Assembly: GCA_023014335.1 (NCBI GenBank) | Contig: JAECYW010000003.1 | Span: 2,976,001 to 3,040,000, forward strand | Reading direction: 5' to 3' | Length of the DNA: 64,000 nt | From: Galerina marginata | Lineage: Eukaryota; Basidiomycota; Agaricomycetes; Agaricales; Galerinaceae | Shown here: piece after piece, positions 24,969 to 35,699 of the stretch | Position numbering within the stretch: the stretch's first letter is position 1 | Layout: each line of letters begins with the position of its first letter | Translations under genes and position numbers: made by a program | The notes under the pieces: generated by a model | Seen by the model: the letters and a program-made list of their open reading frames with translations, nothing else | Database searches by the model: none | What the model was told of the DNA's origin: nothing

Positions 24969-26117
24969 ACAGCAGTCTCGACTATTTCCAGTCGAGATCG
25001 CTGCCGTGTACCTTCTTCATCGGTATGGTGATGAGGAGATACGAGAGGCGGGGTTAATTGAGCAAGAAACTCAATATAAAGCCAGGTTCGTAGTCCTAGG
25101 CGCATAGGTGAGCAACAGTTCATTAAATAATACCAACCGCTTACTTACCTTCGTTTCTAGCACTCTTTAACAGTTAAACTCGGGCAGTGGCGATCACGGC
25201 ACACGCACACCTCCCTCGTCTTCGTCCTGCCGCAGAGGACGACTTTCCTGCGTGAAAATCAATCAAACGTCGCCACTACGAAATCCAAGCTCACCAATTT
25301 GAAGGAACCAGCCGCCCTCTTCGTCAACCCCACCGTCCCTTCCACACCACTCTCCCTCCGCCCGCAATTACGAACCAGCCGCCATACCGTCGTCAACGTC
25401 CCAGTTGACTCGGAGTAGCGATCTCGACTATTTCCAACAGTCGTAACCGCAGCCTCGTCATCACGCCCGGCAGCTCGAGGAGCAGAGTATGGCCTATCCT
25501 GCTAAGGAAGAAGGCTTCTTGGGAAATCGTTAGAGACGTCGTAGGGCTCGAGGTGCGAAGGGCAACGTACCGCGAATCACCAGTCGACACACGGACAGCG
25601 GTCTCGACTATTTCCAGTAGTCGCCGCTGTCCTTATCAACTCGTTCGGAAGCTCCAAGGGTGGTGGAAGGGAACAGGGTGCAGCCTACAAAGGAGATGCG
25701 CGCCGTTAGAGACGTGGTGGGGTTCGAGGTGCGAAGAAAAACGTACCGCACCTATACCATCAGTCGACATACATACGAACAGCGGTCTCGACTATTTCCA
25801 GTCGTCGCCGCCGCTGCCGTCGTATCGTCCTCGTTGGAGTGCACGGGTATGGTGAGGAGGAAGAGCTACGAGAGAGGGGTTAGGGACACGGGCTGGAGGG
25901 AAAGGGAAAAACGTACCGAGATCGCACAGCCGTCAAGCGACTGATGCACGGCGGCGTCGACTATTCCCAGTCGTCATCATTGAGGAATCGGGCTGCGAGA
26001 GGCGGGTGTTAGGGATGAGGGCAGGTGGTGAAGATGAAAGCAGAAAAACATACCGAGTCAGCACACCGTCAGGCGACTGATGAACAGCGGTCTTGACTAT
26101 TTCAGTCGTCGCCGCTG
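24969..26117. repeat. Six reiterated hairpin dyads, copy 1
   Basis: The motif CAGCGG-TCT-CGACT-ATTTCC-AGTCG-TCG-CCGCTG or variants recurs with cores at 24976-24997, 25425-25443, 25593-25632, 25780-25816, 25958-25973 and 26085-26117. The third has 9-bp outer arms (GGACAGCGG/CCGCTGTCC) plus a 6-bp inner stem. The first pairs TCTCGACT with AGTCGAGA instead. Loop and inner stem are the most constant parts. Spacing falls from about 440 to about 130 bp along the array. Confidence 0.75.
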
Positions 26118-27229
26118 CCACGTTGCTTGTCATGGATATGGGATGCAAGACCAGGAAGTCCAGCTACGTGAGGCGAAAGCGAAAGTGTCAACGAAGCCGC
26201 GGGAAGCCACGATGGCAAGTGAATACGCACCGGATGTGAGATGCGAATCCGAGAGGCCAAGAAAGGAGGGCTGCGAATGGCGAGAAGGTCAGCTACGCCG
26301 CGAGAAGCTAGCAAGACGAAGAAATAACGTACCAGGATTCTCGCCACTCATTCGTGCTGCTCCCTTGAAGATGCGAAGGTCAGCCCACGATGTCGACGAT
26401 TCCAGAGGTGCAGGACGTACCGTGCTCGTCATCCCCTCCATCCCAGCAGCCCCCACCCCTGCGAACGACTCGTCATCGATCCCGCGGCATGCAAGCAAGG
26501 CCAGGACCTCCAACGCACTGCCTTCGGGGCTACCTCCGAGGGTGAATCCGCGGCGTCGACGATTCGAGAGGCGCAGGACGGGCTTACCTTGCTCGTTAAA
26601 CGTTCGCAAGACGGCAGCACCCACACCTGCGAGCACCAAGGTAAGTTTGCGTCTATATCTTCGATCGTCGAAGACGTGTACTTACTGTTGATTATTTTTG
26701 AGGTTGGCTTCCTACGACGAACACGATCAGCACGAGAGCGGGGAGGACGAGCGGCCAGCGAGATATCTCACCTGAGAGCTCGAAGCCTGCTTCCGTCTTC
26801 GTTTTAGTGGTAAATGGCAGAACTGGGAAAGGAGGAAGTAGATCAGGGTTGCTGGCAGGTACGTTGAGAACGTTAAAACTTACTTGATCGTTTGCTAACA
26901 TGTTCTCGTTCGTTATAGGTCCGCATTGAAACTACAACGAGGTCAGCAAGTCAGCAAACGAAGCGAAGGGCGAGCATACCGCATACGCTGGCACGAACGG
27001 AGAGGAAGGCACATAGATATGTCGACGACGTCAGCGCGGGTCGAGCGTTCGTTGGATAGGCAGAACGTACCGGATCGCGGGAGTGGGCATCGCCGCTGTC
27101 GAACTTGGGGCGGTCGTGGAAGACGTCGAGAAGGGAAGGAGCGTCGAGAAGAGATGAGAGGAGGAGGAGAGGAGGAGAGGAGGAGAGGAGATGGGAAGAG
27201 GAGATAGGGAATGTCTTCAAATCCACGTA

Positions 27230-27241
27230 GGTTTATATACC
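27230..27241 (-). promoter_or_regulatory. TATA box at the head of the minus-strand array, copy 1
   Basis: GGTATATAAACC on the minus strand, followed by a pyrimidine-rich CTCCTCTCCTCC leader and the first donor-like GTACGT. It is conserved at 38594-38605 in unit 2. Confidence 0.5.
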
Positions 27242-30079
27242 TTCTTCCATCTCCTGTATTCGGTACAGCCTAGTGCGCAATCAACGAACCACGGCTAGTG
27301 GGATATTCAATAACGGGAATTGTTGGCAAGTCGGAATGGACCCTGGACCTACAATTCCGTGAGCCGAACGGGATCGTATGGTAGATCGGAGAGACGATAT
27401 ACCTCCTGTTGCTTCGTTTCCGAGATTGAGGTGTGTCGTGTACGTTCTCCGTCGTGTTCTGTACGACGTTCTAATACTTTTTTAATCTGTTTCTTAGAGC
27501 TTTGAGTGCACGAATAAATTTGTTTTCATATTAACTATCAAATGGAAGTAACTACAAGTGTATCTTGAAAGGTAAGTCCTACCAACCACTTCAAATCTCC
27601 AATCCTTCAAACTCCAAACCCGCAAGTAAGATGATTACTACCCTTGAGATTAGACTAGATGACCCATTTCGTTAGATCCCAAGGCGTTTCAAGAGCGGCT
27701 GGAATTGGGAAGATCGCAAAACCCACTACATTGCGAAGCAGAGCTCGGGTACGCACCTTCGCAAAGACTTCCTTGGACACTCGTTAGCTCTGCTTCTTGG
27801 GCTAGCACGTACCGAATAGTAAAAGGAACCGAACAGCTGAAACGCGGCGTTTTTTTTGAGAGAAGAAAACGGAAAGGGAGACGGAGGAGATGCAAGACTC
27901 GGAGATATCTTGATCTCGGATCCCTAGCCTCACCTTCGTTCCGCCGCGCTCTCTCGCCTCTCATTAATTAAATGCTCGTACGTACTCTATTTTTTGGGTG
28001 ACATGATCTAATATACTCATATTCTTGACACGTTTGAACCAAATTTGCGAAACATGCACAGGGCAGCATGAGTCGGCGCCTAAATGAGAAGGAGACCCAA
28101 ACTCACTCTTCTCGAGTCGTTTTTGCTCAGATGGCTTGAATAACACGACAGGACCCTGACCTAGCATAACCCGATCAATCCGGTGGTGCTAAAAGACGCG
28201 ATAAAAGGAAATGGGCCCCAAGCATTGGAGTCAATGAAGAAGGGGACACGGAGGATGAGGAATTTTGATCGGTCAGCGCTTCACGTCTACAATTCCTTTT
28301 CTTGTCTTTTGATTTGAGTAAACATCTATTCAATAATGTACTAAAAGTTAATATTACCTCTTTCCCCCACCATTTTATTACAGTGTACTTAAAATACATG
28401 GCAATCGTGATCTGCGTGATTTAGCGCCCACTGCTTACTATGCTGCTCCTTCTTTTTATCTGCCCGTGTATCTGCATGGTATCAGATGCTGACTTCCAAT
28501 ATATTGACTTATTTCTGCGATACTCATCTGCAAAAGCATGCTACCAGGTCAGTATCATAGGTCAAGGAATTAATTAAAGTACGACTTCACAATTCCGATT
28601 GCGGCATGCCGCCGCGGTCGTCTTTTCTCCCTAAACGTCGATCGTTATGCATTGACAGGGCCTCAGACTACTCGGATCCGAATAATAGAACCGAATCTCG
28701 AGAACCGAGTGTTTCTTTACAGTGCACCGGAGAACAGGGGACGGAGGAGAAGATGGTTCGATGATTAATCGGGCTGCAGAATTGATACCGCCGTTTTGCG
28801 ATCTCGACACTCTCGTTTCTCGTCTCCATTACCATTACTTTAGTGCTCAATTTGTGGGGTAATCTATCTATTACTTACACTCTAATTTGATCTATTCATT
28901 GGAGAGAAAACCGAGGAAAGAATCGGACATTTGATGAGGACTTCGGAAGTGCGAAATAGGCGCCCGCCATCATTACCTTCCATCTAATCGTCCAATCCAG
29001 CCAATCTTAAATAAGATTAACGGTTAATATATTAGGTTTGTCCAAGTGCGTATTAGAGTCTCTTTCTACGTAAATACGTGATAATCTTCCCCCATCTTTG
29101 CGATACACATTGACTTCCGACCTACGTAGCGAGCTGAACTTTTAACTAGCCTAGTGAAACCCTGAGCTGACGGCACGGAAGCATCCAGTTACTTAAAACT
29201 GAAGTAAATCAAATGGATCGGTCTTCAACTCTTTGCAAGTGAAAGGAAAAAGCAGGGATGGAGGAAGGAGTAATATGACGGCTCATCGGAGGTGCTGCGC
29301 GAGGTTCTCGGATCGTGATGTGTCCTCCGCTCGTGTGACGGCACTACCAAGCGAAACCCTGAACTAGTGGCGAATAAAGAGCAGAAATTATGAAGCTAAT
29401 GAAAAGAAACGGGGATGGAGGAAGGGATAGTATGGCGGCTCATCGGGAGTGCTTTCCCCTGCCCTAGTATCATGTTGTGCCGTAACTTTGAAGTTACGAC
29501 TTGCACCATAAACGGGCTTCACGTCATGCATAGCAGTGAAATGGCACTACGTAGCAGTGTGAAACTAATGGTAAATATGGAACCGAGAACGAAAATATGT
29601 AACCGAGAACGAAGAAGCGAGGAAAAAATTAAGAGGACCGAGGCGCCAAATAAGCACGATGCGGGGATGGAGGGGAGGATGATCAATTGATCATCCAATA
29701 TAAGTTCGTCTAAAAGTTGTACGTTACAGAAAGGAGAATGGACTATTGTTAGTATCAGTATCTAATTTAATTTTCAATATCAGCTAGCTCGGACCGCGCA
29801 AGAGAAGGCGCTGGGCGCCGAACCCGCAAGCGCTTAATCTTACACAAGGAATAACATAACAACAGCTTACCATCCGCTGTCAATGGACTTACCTAAATTC
29901 AAATTACGTCTTAAGAAACTTGCTGAATGCGCGATTTGGAACAGCGACACTAATTAAACGTGACTATCAATAAATCTGGAGAGGAACATAGTAAGCCGTG
30001 AAAACATGATTAGAACGAGACAGCTGATTTTACATACCTTGAGATTGAACATTGCAGCCTTCTCTGTTAATGAAAATAG

Positions 30080-30262
30080 GAAAATGGACACAGAACACGC
30101 AATATAACTTTGTTCCCAGCAGCCGAGTAACCAGTAACAAAGTCATACAGGTGGTAGAAGTTGAATGCGGCCAGTGAAGAGGAAATGGACACGGAACACT
30201 CAATATAGCTTCGTTCCCAGCAGCCGGGTAACCAGTAACAAAGCTATAGAGGTGGTAGAAGT
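30080..30262. repeat. 82-bp tandem pair
   Basis: Two copies (30080-30161 and 30181-30262) share TTCCCAGCAGCCG, AACCAGTAACAAAG and AGGTGGTAGAAGT. The pair recurs in unit 2 at about 41422-41604. Confidence 0.75.
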
Positions 30263-31327
30263 CGGAGAGGAATAAAAACGCAAATTCAGTAGCAAACGTG
30301 CACAACTAGTTTCTGGTGAAATGGTAAGTCAAATGTCATGAAAAATCAAAATCTGAGAGACTCACTATTTGGGACTTTAGACCGCTGATAAGTGCACATC
30401 TTCATTGTGATGGCTGATTGCTGGCTTGTAACTTCAGTCTAAGTCAGTGAATAAATCAAGAAAGGGAATAGGGGAGCTTACCACTTAATGTAACGGATTT
30501 CCCAAGGTCGCGTGGTGCAGCAAGCGTCCGAAAGTAGGAAAAATATGCCATCGATCACATCTCAAACCGCGCCTCCATGCCACAGCCATGACATTGCACT
30601 GCTCTACACCAGATAGCTCATCAGGACCAATTATCAAACATCAGCATAGAAGCCCAGTTCCATACCGTGATTATGGGTGCAAAATAAGAGCTGCAACATA
30701 GAGGAGAGAGACAAGAGAGAGATTATGCAGAAGCTAGTCAGGAATCATGATGGTGAGCTTGGATTCTCTTGAAATAATTTTCTAGAGACTTACTGGATGA
30801 CTTGACCATATGAGGGCGGGTGTGTAGAATCTGGACATGGGCGTTTGAGAAAGAGAGACGGTAAACGGCTACCACATTTTGGGAATCTGCGCGGTAATTG
30901 CGCGTGGTCACATCGGTCAAAATCCCGAAGCTTGGCATCTTAATTCTGAGTAATAATATGTCACTAGCATGAGAAGTACCTTCCCTGGTCACTGGCCTAT
31001 ATTTCTGAATATCTGAAGTAGATTTTAAATACCTGCGATACAAAATTTCCACTGTGCTTCCTGGTGAGCCAATAATATTCTATCTCACTTTTTATTGTGA
31101 ATTTTAGTCAAATTTATGGCCTGAATATTTGGCGAGCATCCACAGAAAAATGGGCTGACTCGAAGGACACACCTCGGAGCCAACTTGGAGCCGGAGAAGA
31201 TCACTAACGTCAGGCCAGAATCCTATCTGATCAGTGACATGAATTCTCTGGGCTACACGTTGATGGGACCCTGCAGATTTGGTATGTACTGAGTCCCGAT
31301 TTTATTCTTCTCCCTTGGGTGACTGGG

Positions 31328-31412
31328 ATTCCAGTACCGTCGCACTCATAAAATATTATTTGGTAGCCATTGGCTAGCAGATAATTTTTTGTGAGTGGAA
31401 TGGTACTGGAAT
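31328..31412. repeat. Imperfect inverted repeat
   Basis: ATTCCAGTACC (31328-31338) pairs with GGTACTGGAAT (31402-31412), and the arms extend inward to CACTCA/TGAGTG and an A/T run. It is also present in unit 2. Confidence 0.65.
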
Positions 31413-31610
31413 TGTGAGCGAATTTGAAAAATCCCTTACTGTAAGAAAGTGAATGGTGTGATACGATAACTCAGGGTTCATTTAAGCGATGCCATTGACT
31501 AATAAGTAAGAGACTAGGATGTTAATAAGATCTGAAGCGAACAGGCAACAAGCGAGAACTTAAGAGATCTGAGTCTTAGGCTGCCGTGTTAGTGTGTTTA
31601 GCGCCTTGAG

Positions 31611-32700
31611 ATGCTTGGCAAGAAAAGGTATAAAGGTAGGTACTCACCCAGTGAGGCAGGGTACCCCCCATATCGTCGTAATGCTTGCATTATGGCAACA
31701 TTTGCCCCCAATCACTCCCCTCATCGTCGTTGTCAACAACCAAGCTTCAACTTGAAGTTCATCACGATCTTATCTGTTGTGTTTGGTGAGTGATGCGCCA
31801 AACATTACCCTCGACTTTCCTTTTTCGACTATTATCACCATGTTTCCTCTACGCCGTCGCAGTGAGTTCTTTTTCTCATCTCTCTGGTGGATCCTATGCC
31901 CATATATTAGTATGCAGATCTCGTTTCAAAGTCGTGAAGAATTTAATTTGATATTTGGAGTTCCGGGAAACGCTGTGCGTATGCTATGGCTATCTAATCT
32001 TTCAAATTCGAGGTCTAACTATTTATTTGAAGCCTCCGTAGCCCCTGAAGCAGTGAGAAATTCCGAATCGATATTTGGAGGTCCGGGAAACACTGTGAGT
32101 ATACAACGGCTGTCTAATCTTTTGATTTAAGGTCTAACTGTTGAGTATTCGGAGCCTGGCGGGCCTCTGAAGCAGCGAGAAATTCCGACTCGATATTTGG
32201 AGTTCCGGGAAATGCTGTGACTCCGAGTAGGCTACAGCTATCTAATCTTTTGACTTGAAGTCTAACTATTTATTTGAAGCCGTTGCGTGCACCTGGAGCA
32301 GCCAGAAATCCCGACTCGATATTTGGAGTCCCAGGAAACGGTGTACAGCGGTAAGCTATTCCTCTCTGTTTGATGTTCGTCTGACAGTTGTTGCTACTCA
32401 GAATTCGATTTGCTTTTCGGCATTCCGCCAATCGCCTCCTCGTTGTAGAAGCTTCATCAAGGGTCTAGCAATTTTGACTTGATAATTCAGAGGTCCGGGA
32501 AATGGTTGATGTTACGTGGTGCGCCTTTGCTTTTATTTGAATGTTCGGCTGATTTCCTTACTGATTCGATATTCGCAGTTCCGCCAATCACTTTGCCAAT
32601 GCAATCGTCTTAAAGCCCTCAAGTTGAGTTGAATATTTGGATGTACATGGAAAACGGAGTAATATTGTTTCGTAAGTCTCCGTTCCTTCAAGCTTCAGGA
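31611..32700 (+). repeat. Plus-strand mini-repeat array (period ~115 bp), copy 1
   Basis: At least four units share a segment ending TATTTGGAGTTCCGGGAAA followed by GCTGTG, a donor-like GTATGC/GTGAGT, a spacer with TATCTAATCTTT and TCTAACTATTT, and an acceptor-like TTTGAAG. The exon-like parts would read (S/R)NS(D/E)SIFG(V/G)PGN. Phase differs between units and between the two tandem copies, so continuous translation is doubtful. More diverged versions follow (LLFGIPP, SIFAVPP) to about 32600. Upstream, 31696-31785 could code for a short peptide start, MATFAPNHSPHRRCQ. Confidence 0.45.
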
Positions 32701-33200
32701 CTCACTTGCATCTGACTCGATAATCGTTTTCCTGTCCATCCGAGTCGTCTCCAACTTGAAGAGTTTCAAGCTATCACGCCTCTCCCTTCCGAGCTGACCC
32801 TGCAATTCGACATATGCGTTGCCCGACGATTATCAGTGGACACCTTCCGCCGATTCAACGCACACCACCTCCACTGTATCAGTGTATGCCGGCCCAATGA
32901 TTCCAGCACTCTTGAACATATTGGGATGGAGTTGTAGTCGGCGGGAGCGGTGACTGGGTGGTTAATGGTTAATAGGATGGTTAGAGGGTGGAAGTATGGA
33001 TATTCGCAGCCAAACCAATTTATTCACGACGACTACTGGCTACGTACATGAAGACTGGGTAAGTTCCTATTTTTCTCGATCCCTTCACCTTCCACATCCC
33101 GCCCTCGCATTCTCCACATCCCATCCTCTCACTCACCACATCCTGTCCTCGCATTCTCCACATCCCATCCTCCATCCCATCCTCCATCCCATGCCTCGCT
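32701..33200. other. Pyrimidine-rich end of unit 1
   Basis: No gene. A CATCCCATCCTC-type simple repeat occupies 33090-33190. Confidence 0.5.
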
Positions 33201-33276
33201 AACGGGTGTGCCCAGGCCCGTTTCCCCGTTCTCCTGCCCTTCGGGGTGGGAGAACCTCTGCTAGTAGTATAAAAAG
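33201..33276 (+). promoter_or_regulatory. Double hairpin plus TATA box at the right end of unit 1
   Basis: AACGGG/CCCGTT (33201-33222) is followed by a 12-bp stem closed by a TTCG tetraloop (33228-33255, arms GTTCTCCTGCCC and GGGGTGGGAGAAC with two G-T pairs). TATAAAAAG follows at 33268-33276. All three are kept at 44502-44576. A plus-strand transcript from here would run antisense into the truncated gene copy. Confidence 0.55.
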
Positions 33277-33384
33277 AGGGGACGGCGAGTTCGAAACTTG
33301 CACTCTTTTCGACGATCTAACCCTTTTGTGGTTAGTCTACAATCAAAAAATACTCACTTTTTATATGTTCGTGCCTTAAAACAT

Positions 33385-35394
33385 TCAAAGTGCCTGAAAG
33401 AAAAAACATATCAGAGAGTGAAATAAAGACCAAAGAATGGTCGCACACCTCGACGAGCACCAACTGTGCCATCCATGCCCACCATGTGCGCGTCGCCGCC
33501 TCCCAGCAGACCACACATCCCCCTCCACATGCGTCCTCGCCAAACTCGGCACCCGATTCTTCTCATCTCCCCTCTTCCCCTGCCTCCCTCTCCCCCGCTC
33601 GCGCTCGCGCTCTTTGTCCTTGTCCTTCCCAGCCCTCCCGATCCCCAACCACCGCTCCTTCGCCTCGCCCAGACCCACCCCAGACCCGCGCACAACAGAC
33701 CCCGACCGGCTCCCCGGCGCACTCCGACACACCACCCGCGTGAGCGCGACCTCGCCCAGGCTGCCCCCCGCCCGCCCGCGCTCGAGCTGCGTGAACAGCG
33801 GGGGCGGGGGGAGCAGGAAGGACGGGCTTTTGGTGCTATTCCCCCCCGATGCAGTGGTGTTCGTCTGGTCGGACAACCCACTCCTCGCGCTCGTCGGGCG
33901 CTGGGAATATTTCGACCTCGTCGAAGCCTGAGAAAGCGAGCTGCGCGTTTGACGTAACACCTGTCCCTGTCCCTGGCCTTTTCCGACCTTCGAGCTCGAC
34001 GGCCCCGCAGCATGCGCAGCAACGAACCCCGACTGCGACTGCGCCTGCGCTGGACCGCCAATGTACGCCCCCGTCCCACCAAACAGCACCGCCCGCGCCA
34101 CCGTCTCTAACCACGTCGGCGGAAGCGGCGGTTCGTGCCCGTCGTCCTCGCCTTCTCCGTTCCCCTGCCGGTGGTACGTCAACACCGAGCCCTCTGAGTC
34201 GCTGTCGCCTGGGTGCAGCGTCGACCGGCTGCGGTTCGCGTTGGGGTTACGGGAATTGCTGTTGCGTTTTGGGTCACGCGAAAAAAGATGCACGGGCGTC
34301 GAGCTGGGCCGTGCGGGTGCGGGTAACGCCATGCTAGAGGACGACGCTACGTGTCGAAGGTAGGCGCCTGCGCGGGAGGGCCGCGGGGAGGCGATGTGGT
34401 TTAGGTTTAGGTTTGGGCTGAAATTCGGATTGAAGTTCGGGCTGGGGTTGAGGTAGGCATTCAGGTTGGGACTGGTGTACGGTGGTACCTGCGCTTGTGA
34501 TTGATTAGAACGGCTGATCGAGCCTCTTGAAGTCTGTTTTTGCATCGGGTGATACGACAACTGGCTCGGATCCCGAATACCAGCAGAAGGCGGATGAGTG
34601 TTTGAATGCACGAGGGCGGAAGCAGGCCTCGTCGATCTCGAAGCGGGCTGCCGGTTCGCCTTGGGCGTCGGATCCCCCAAGCTGTCGATGGACGAAGTCA
34701 TAATCGTTGTTGGCGTAGGTGGCTCCGTCATATCGAAGCTCCTCCTGCCTGGCGGCTGTTTCTGCGTATACCGCTGGGCGAGCGGGGAAGCAGGCGGGGA
34801 GTAATCTTGCGGAGACGTCGTATACTGCACGGTCGACTCGCCTGCAGACGACAGGTTCGTCTTGCTCGCAGTGGCACTGGGCAGCAGACCCGCGAAGAAT
34901 CCAACGACTGCGTCCATCCCGTCTTTGACGACGCTCAGCCTGTTGTCCGACCCGTCGCGATCCGCGGTGGCCTCTGCGTCTGCGTCTCCGCGCTCGGTCT
35001 CGGGTGTAAATATCCGCGTCTCCTTGTATCCCGCCTCCTTCAAGAGATCTTCCAGCCGCTCGTAGGTCTTGGAAGTGCCTCTACGATGCAGCGGGACCCG
35101 GCCCAACTCCGGGTACCGCGTGCGCGAGCGGTTGACCCTCGGGGGCGGTGTGGTGGGCTCTGGCGGCGAGCTGGACGAGTTGGAGGCGGAATTAGACGCT
35201 GATTGGGCTAGGCCTGGTAAAGTGTCTGTGGGCGAAGGAGGCGTCGGCATGATGCCGTAGCTTGTCTGTCGTGGTTACCACATTCCGTCGTCATCGTTGG
35301 TCATGACAAAGTCGCAAAAAGTGCTCACCTTGTCCCGCAGTGAGCTCTGCCTCCCCCCGCTGTAGGTGTTTGATCTTGCAAGTGGTTTCGACAT
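33385..35394 (-). CDS. Truncated chimeric copy 2 of the 830-aa gene
   Basis: Exons 35394-35329 and 35265-33385 reproduce the N-terminal roughly 620 residues of the full gene with few substitutions. At 33474 the sequence leaves the gene (after RRRRAHGGHG) and enters the end of the preceding unit, giving a new tail WHSWCSSRCATILWSLF and a hydrophobic end, stop at 33385. Alternatively the new tail is shortened by a GT-AG intron whose acceptor is the CTTTCAG just before GCACTTTGAATG. The acidic C-terminus (ELDLARILV part) is lost. Promoter, intron and start are intact, so it may be expressed as a truncated protein. The small number of changes and the open frame suggest recent duplication. Confidence 0.7.
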
Positions 35395-35699
35395 CGTTTT
35401 GTTTGCTCCTTAATGACTGAAGCTGTGGGTGTTGGTCGCCGGGCGGAGTGCTGTGTCCAACGTCGTTGTACGTGCTGACTGCGGGCCCGAGAAGCGCAGT
35501 GGCGCTGGTGTGCGCGGTGTAGAAGACGGTTTCTCTGGATGAGGAGTGAAAGGAAAAGTCATTCAAGGCTGGTCTGCGGTTTTGGGAGAAATCCCCAATC
35601 CAGATCGTGGCATTTGCTTGGCCTTGATTAGGTAATCCCTGTTTCATTTGATCCTCGTCCACTATGCAACCCGTAAACTCTTCATAACTAATTTTTCCG

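Larger units (their letters stand above)
24300..27241 (-). other. Array of exon/intron-like mini-units, copy 1 (coding status unclear)
   Basis: Read on the minus strand from a TATA box at 27241-27230, the region shows a long run of short segments bounded by good donors (GTAAGT, GTACGT, GTATGT) and acceptors (TAG/CAG). Many introns are about 45-65 nt, beginning gtacgttttt. Two neighbouring exon-like segments share GVGAAG..NE(Q/H)G, and five or six others share a dyad around CGACTATTTCCAGTCG. Some exon-like segments have lengths divisible by three, but every frame I followed hits stops after a few segments. It could be a highly intron-rich gene, a spliced non-coding RNA or decayed repeats. It sits directly upstream of the 830-aa gene in the same orientation. 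Confidence 0.4.
27242..31600. other. Unit 1 interior without a recognisable gene
   Basis: Open frames are short and none has family features, although the sequence is well conserved in unit 2 (38606-42950). It contains a roughly 190-bp internal duplication (29150-29330 with 29345-29480, sharing GGGATGGAGGAAGG and ATGGCGGCTCATCGG parts), the 82-bp tandem pair at 30080-30262 and an inverted repeat at 31328-31412. Confidence 0.5.
22061..33473. repeat. Tandem unit 1 (11.4 kb)
   Basis: The unit runs from CATGCCCACCATG inside the 830-aa gene through its promoter and about 9.2 kb of non-homologous sequence to the junction where CATGCCCACCATG recurs. Units 1 and 2 align along their whole length at high identity with small indels. 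Only unit 1 continues leftward into the gene's true 3' third. Confidence 0.88.

Noticed and set aside
24960..26120. CRISPR-like reading of the regularly spaced repeats
   Set aside because: Spacing is irregular (about 130-440 bp), repeats are diverged hairpins with splice-like flanks, and the genome is eukaryotic.
33060..33473. Unit end considered as a retrotransposon LTR (TATA box, hairpins)
   Set aside because: No primer-binding site, polypurine tract, TG..CA ends or reverse transcriptase are visible within the unit.
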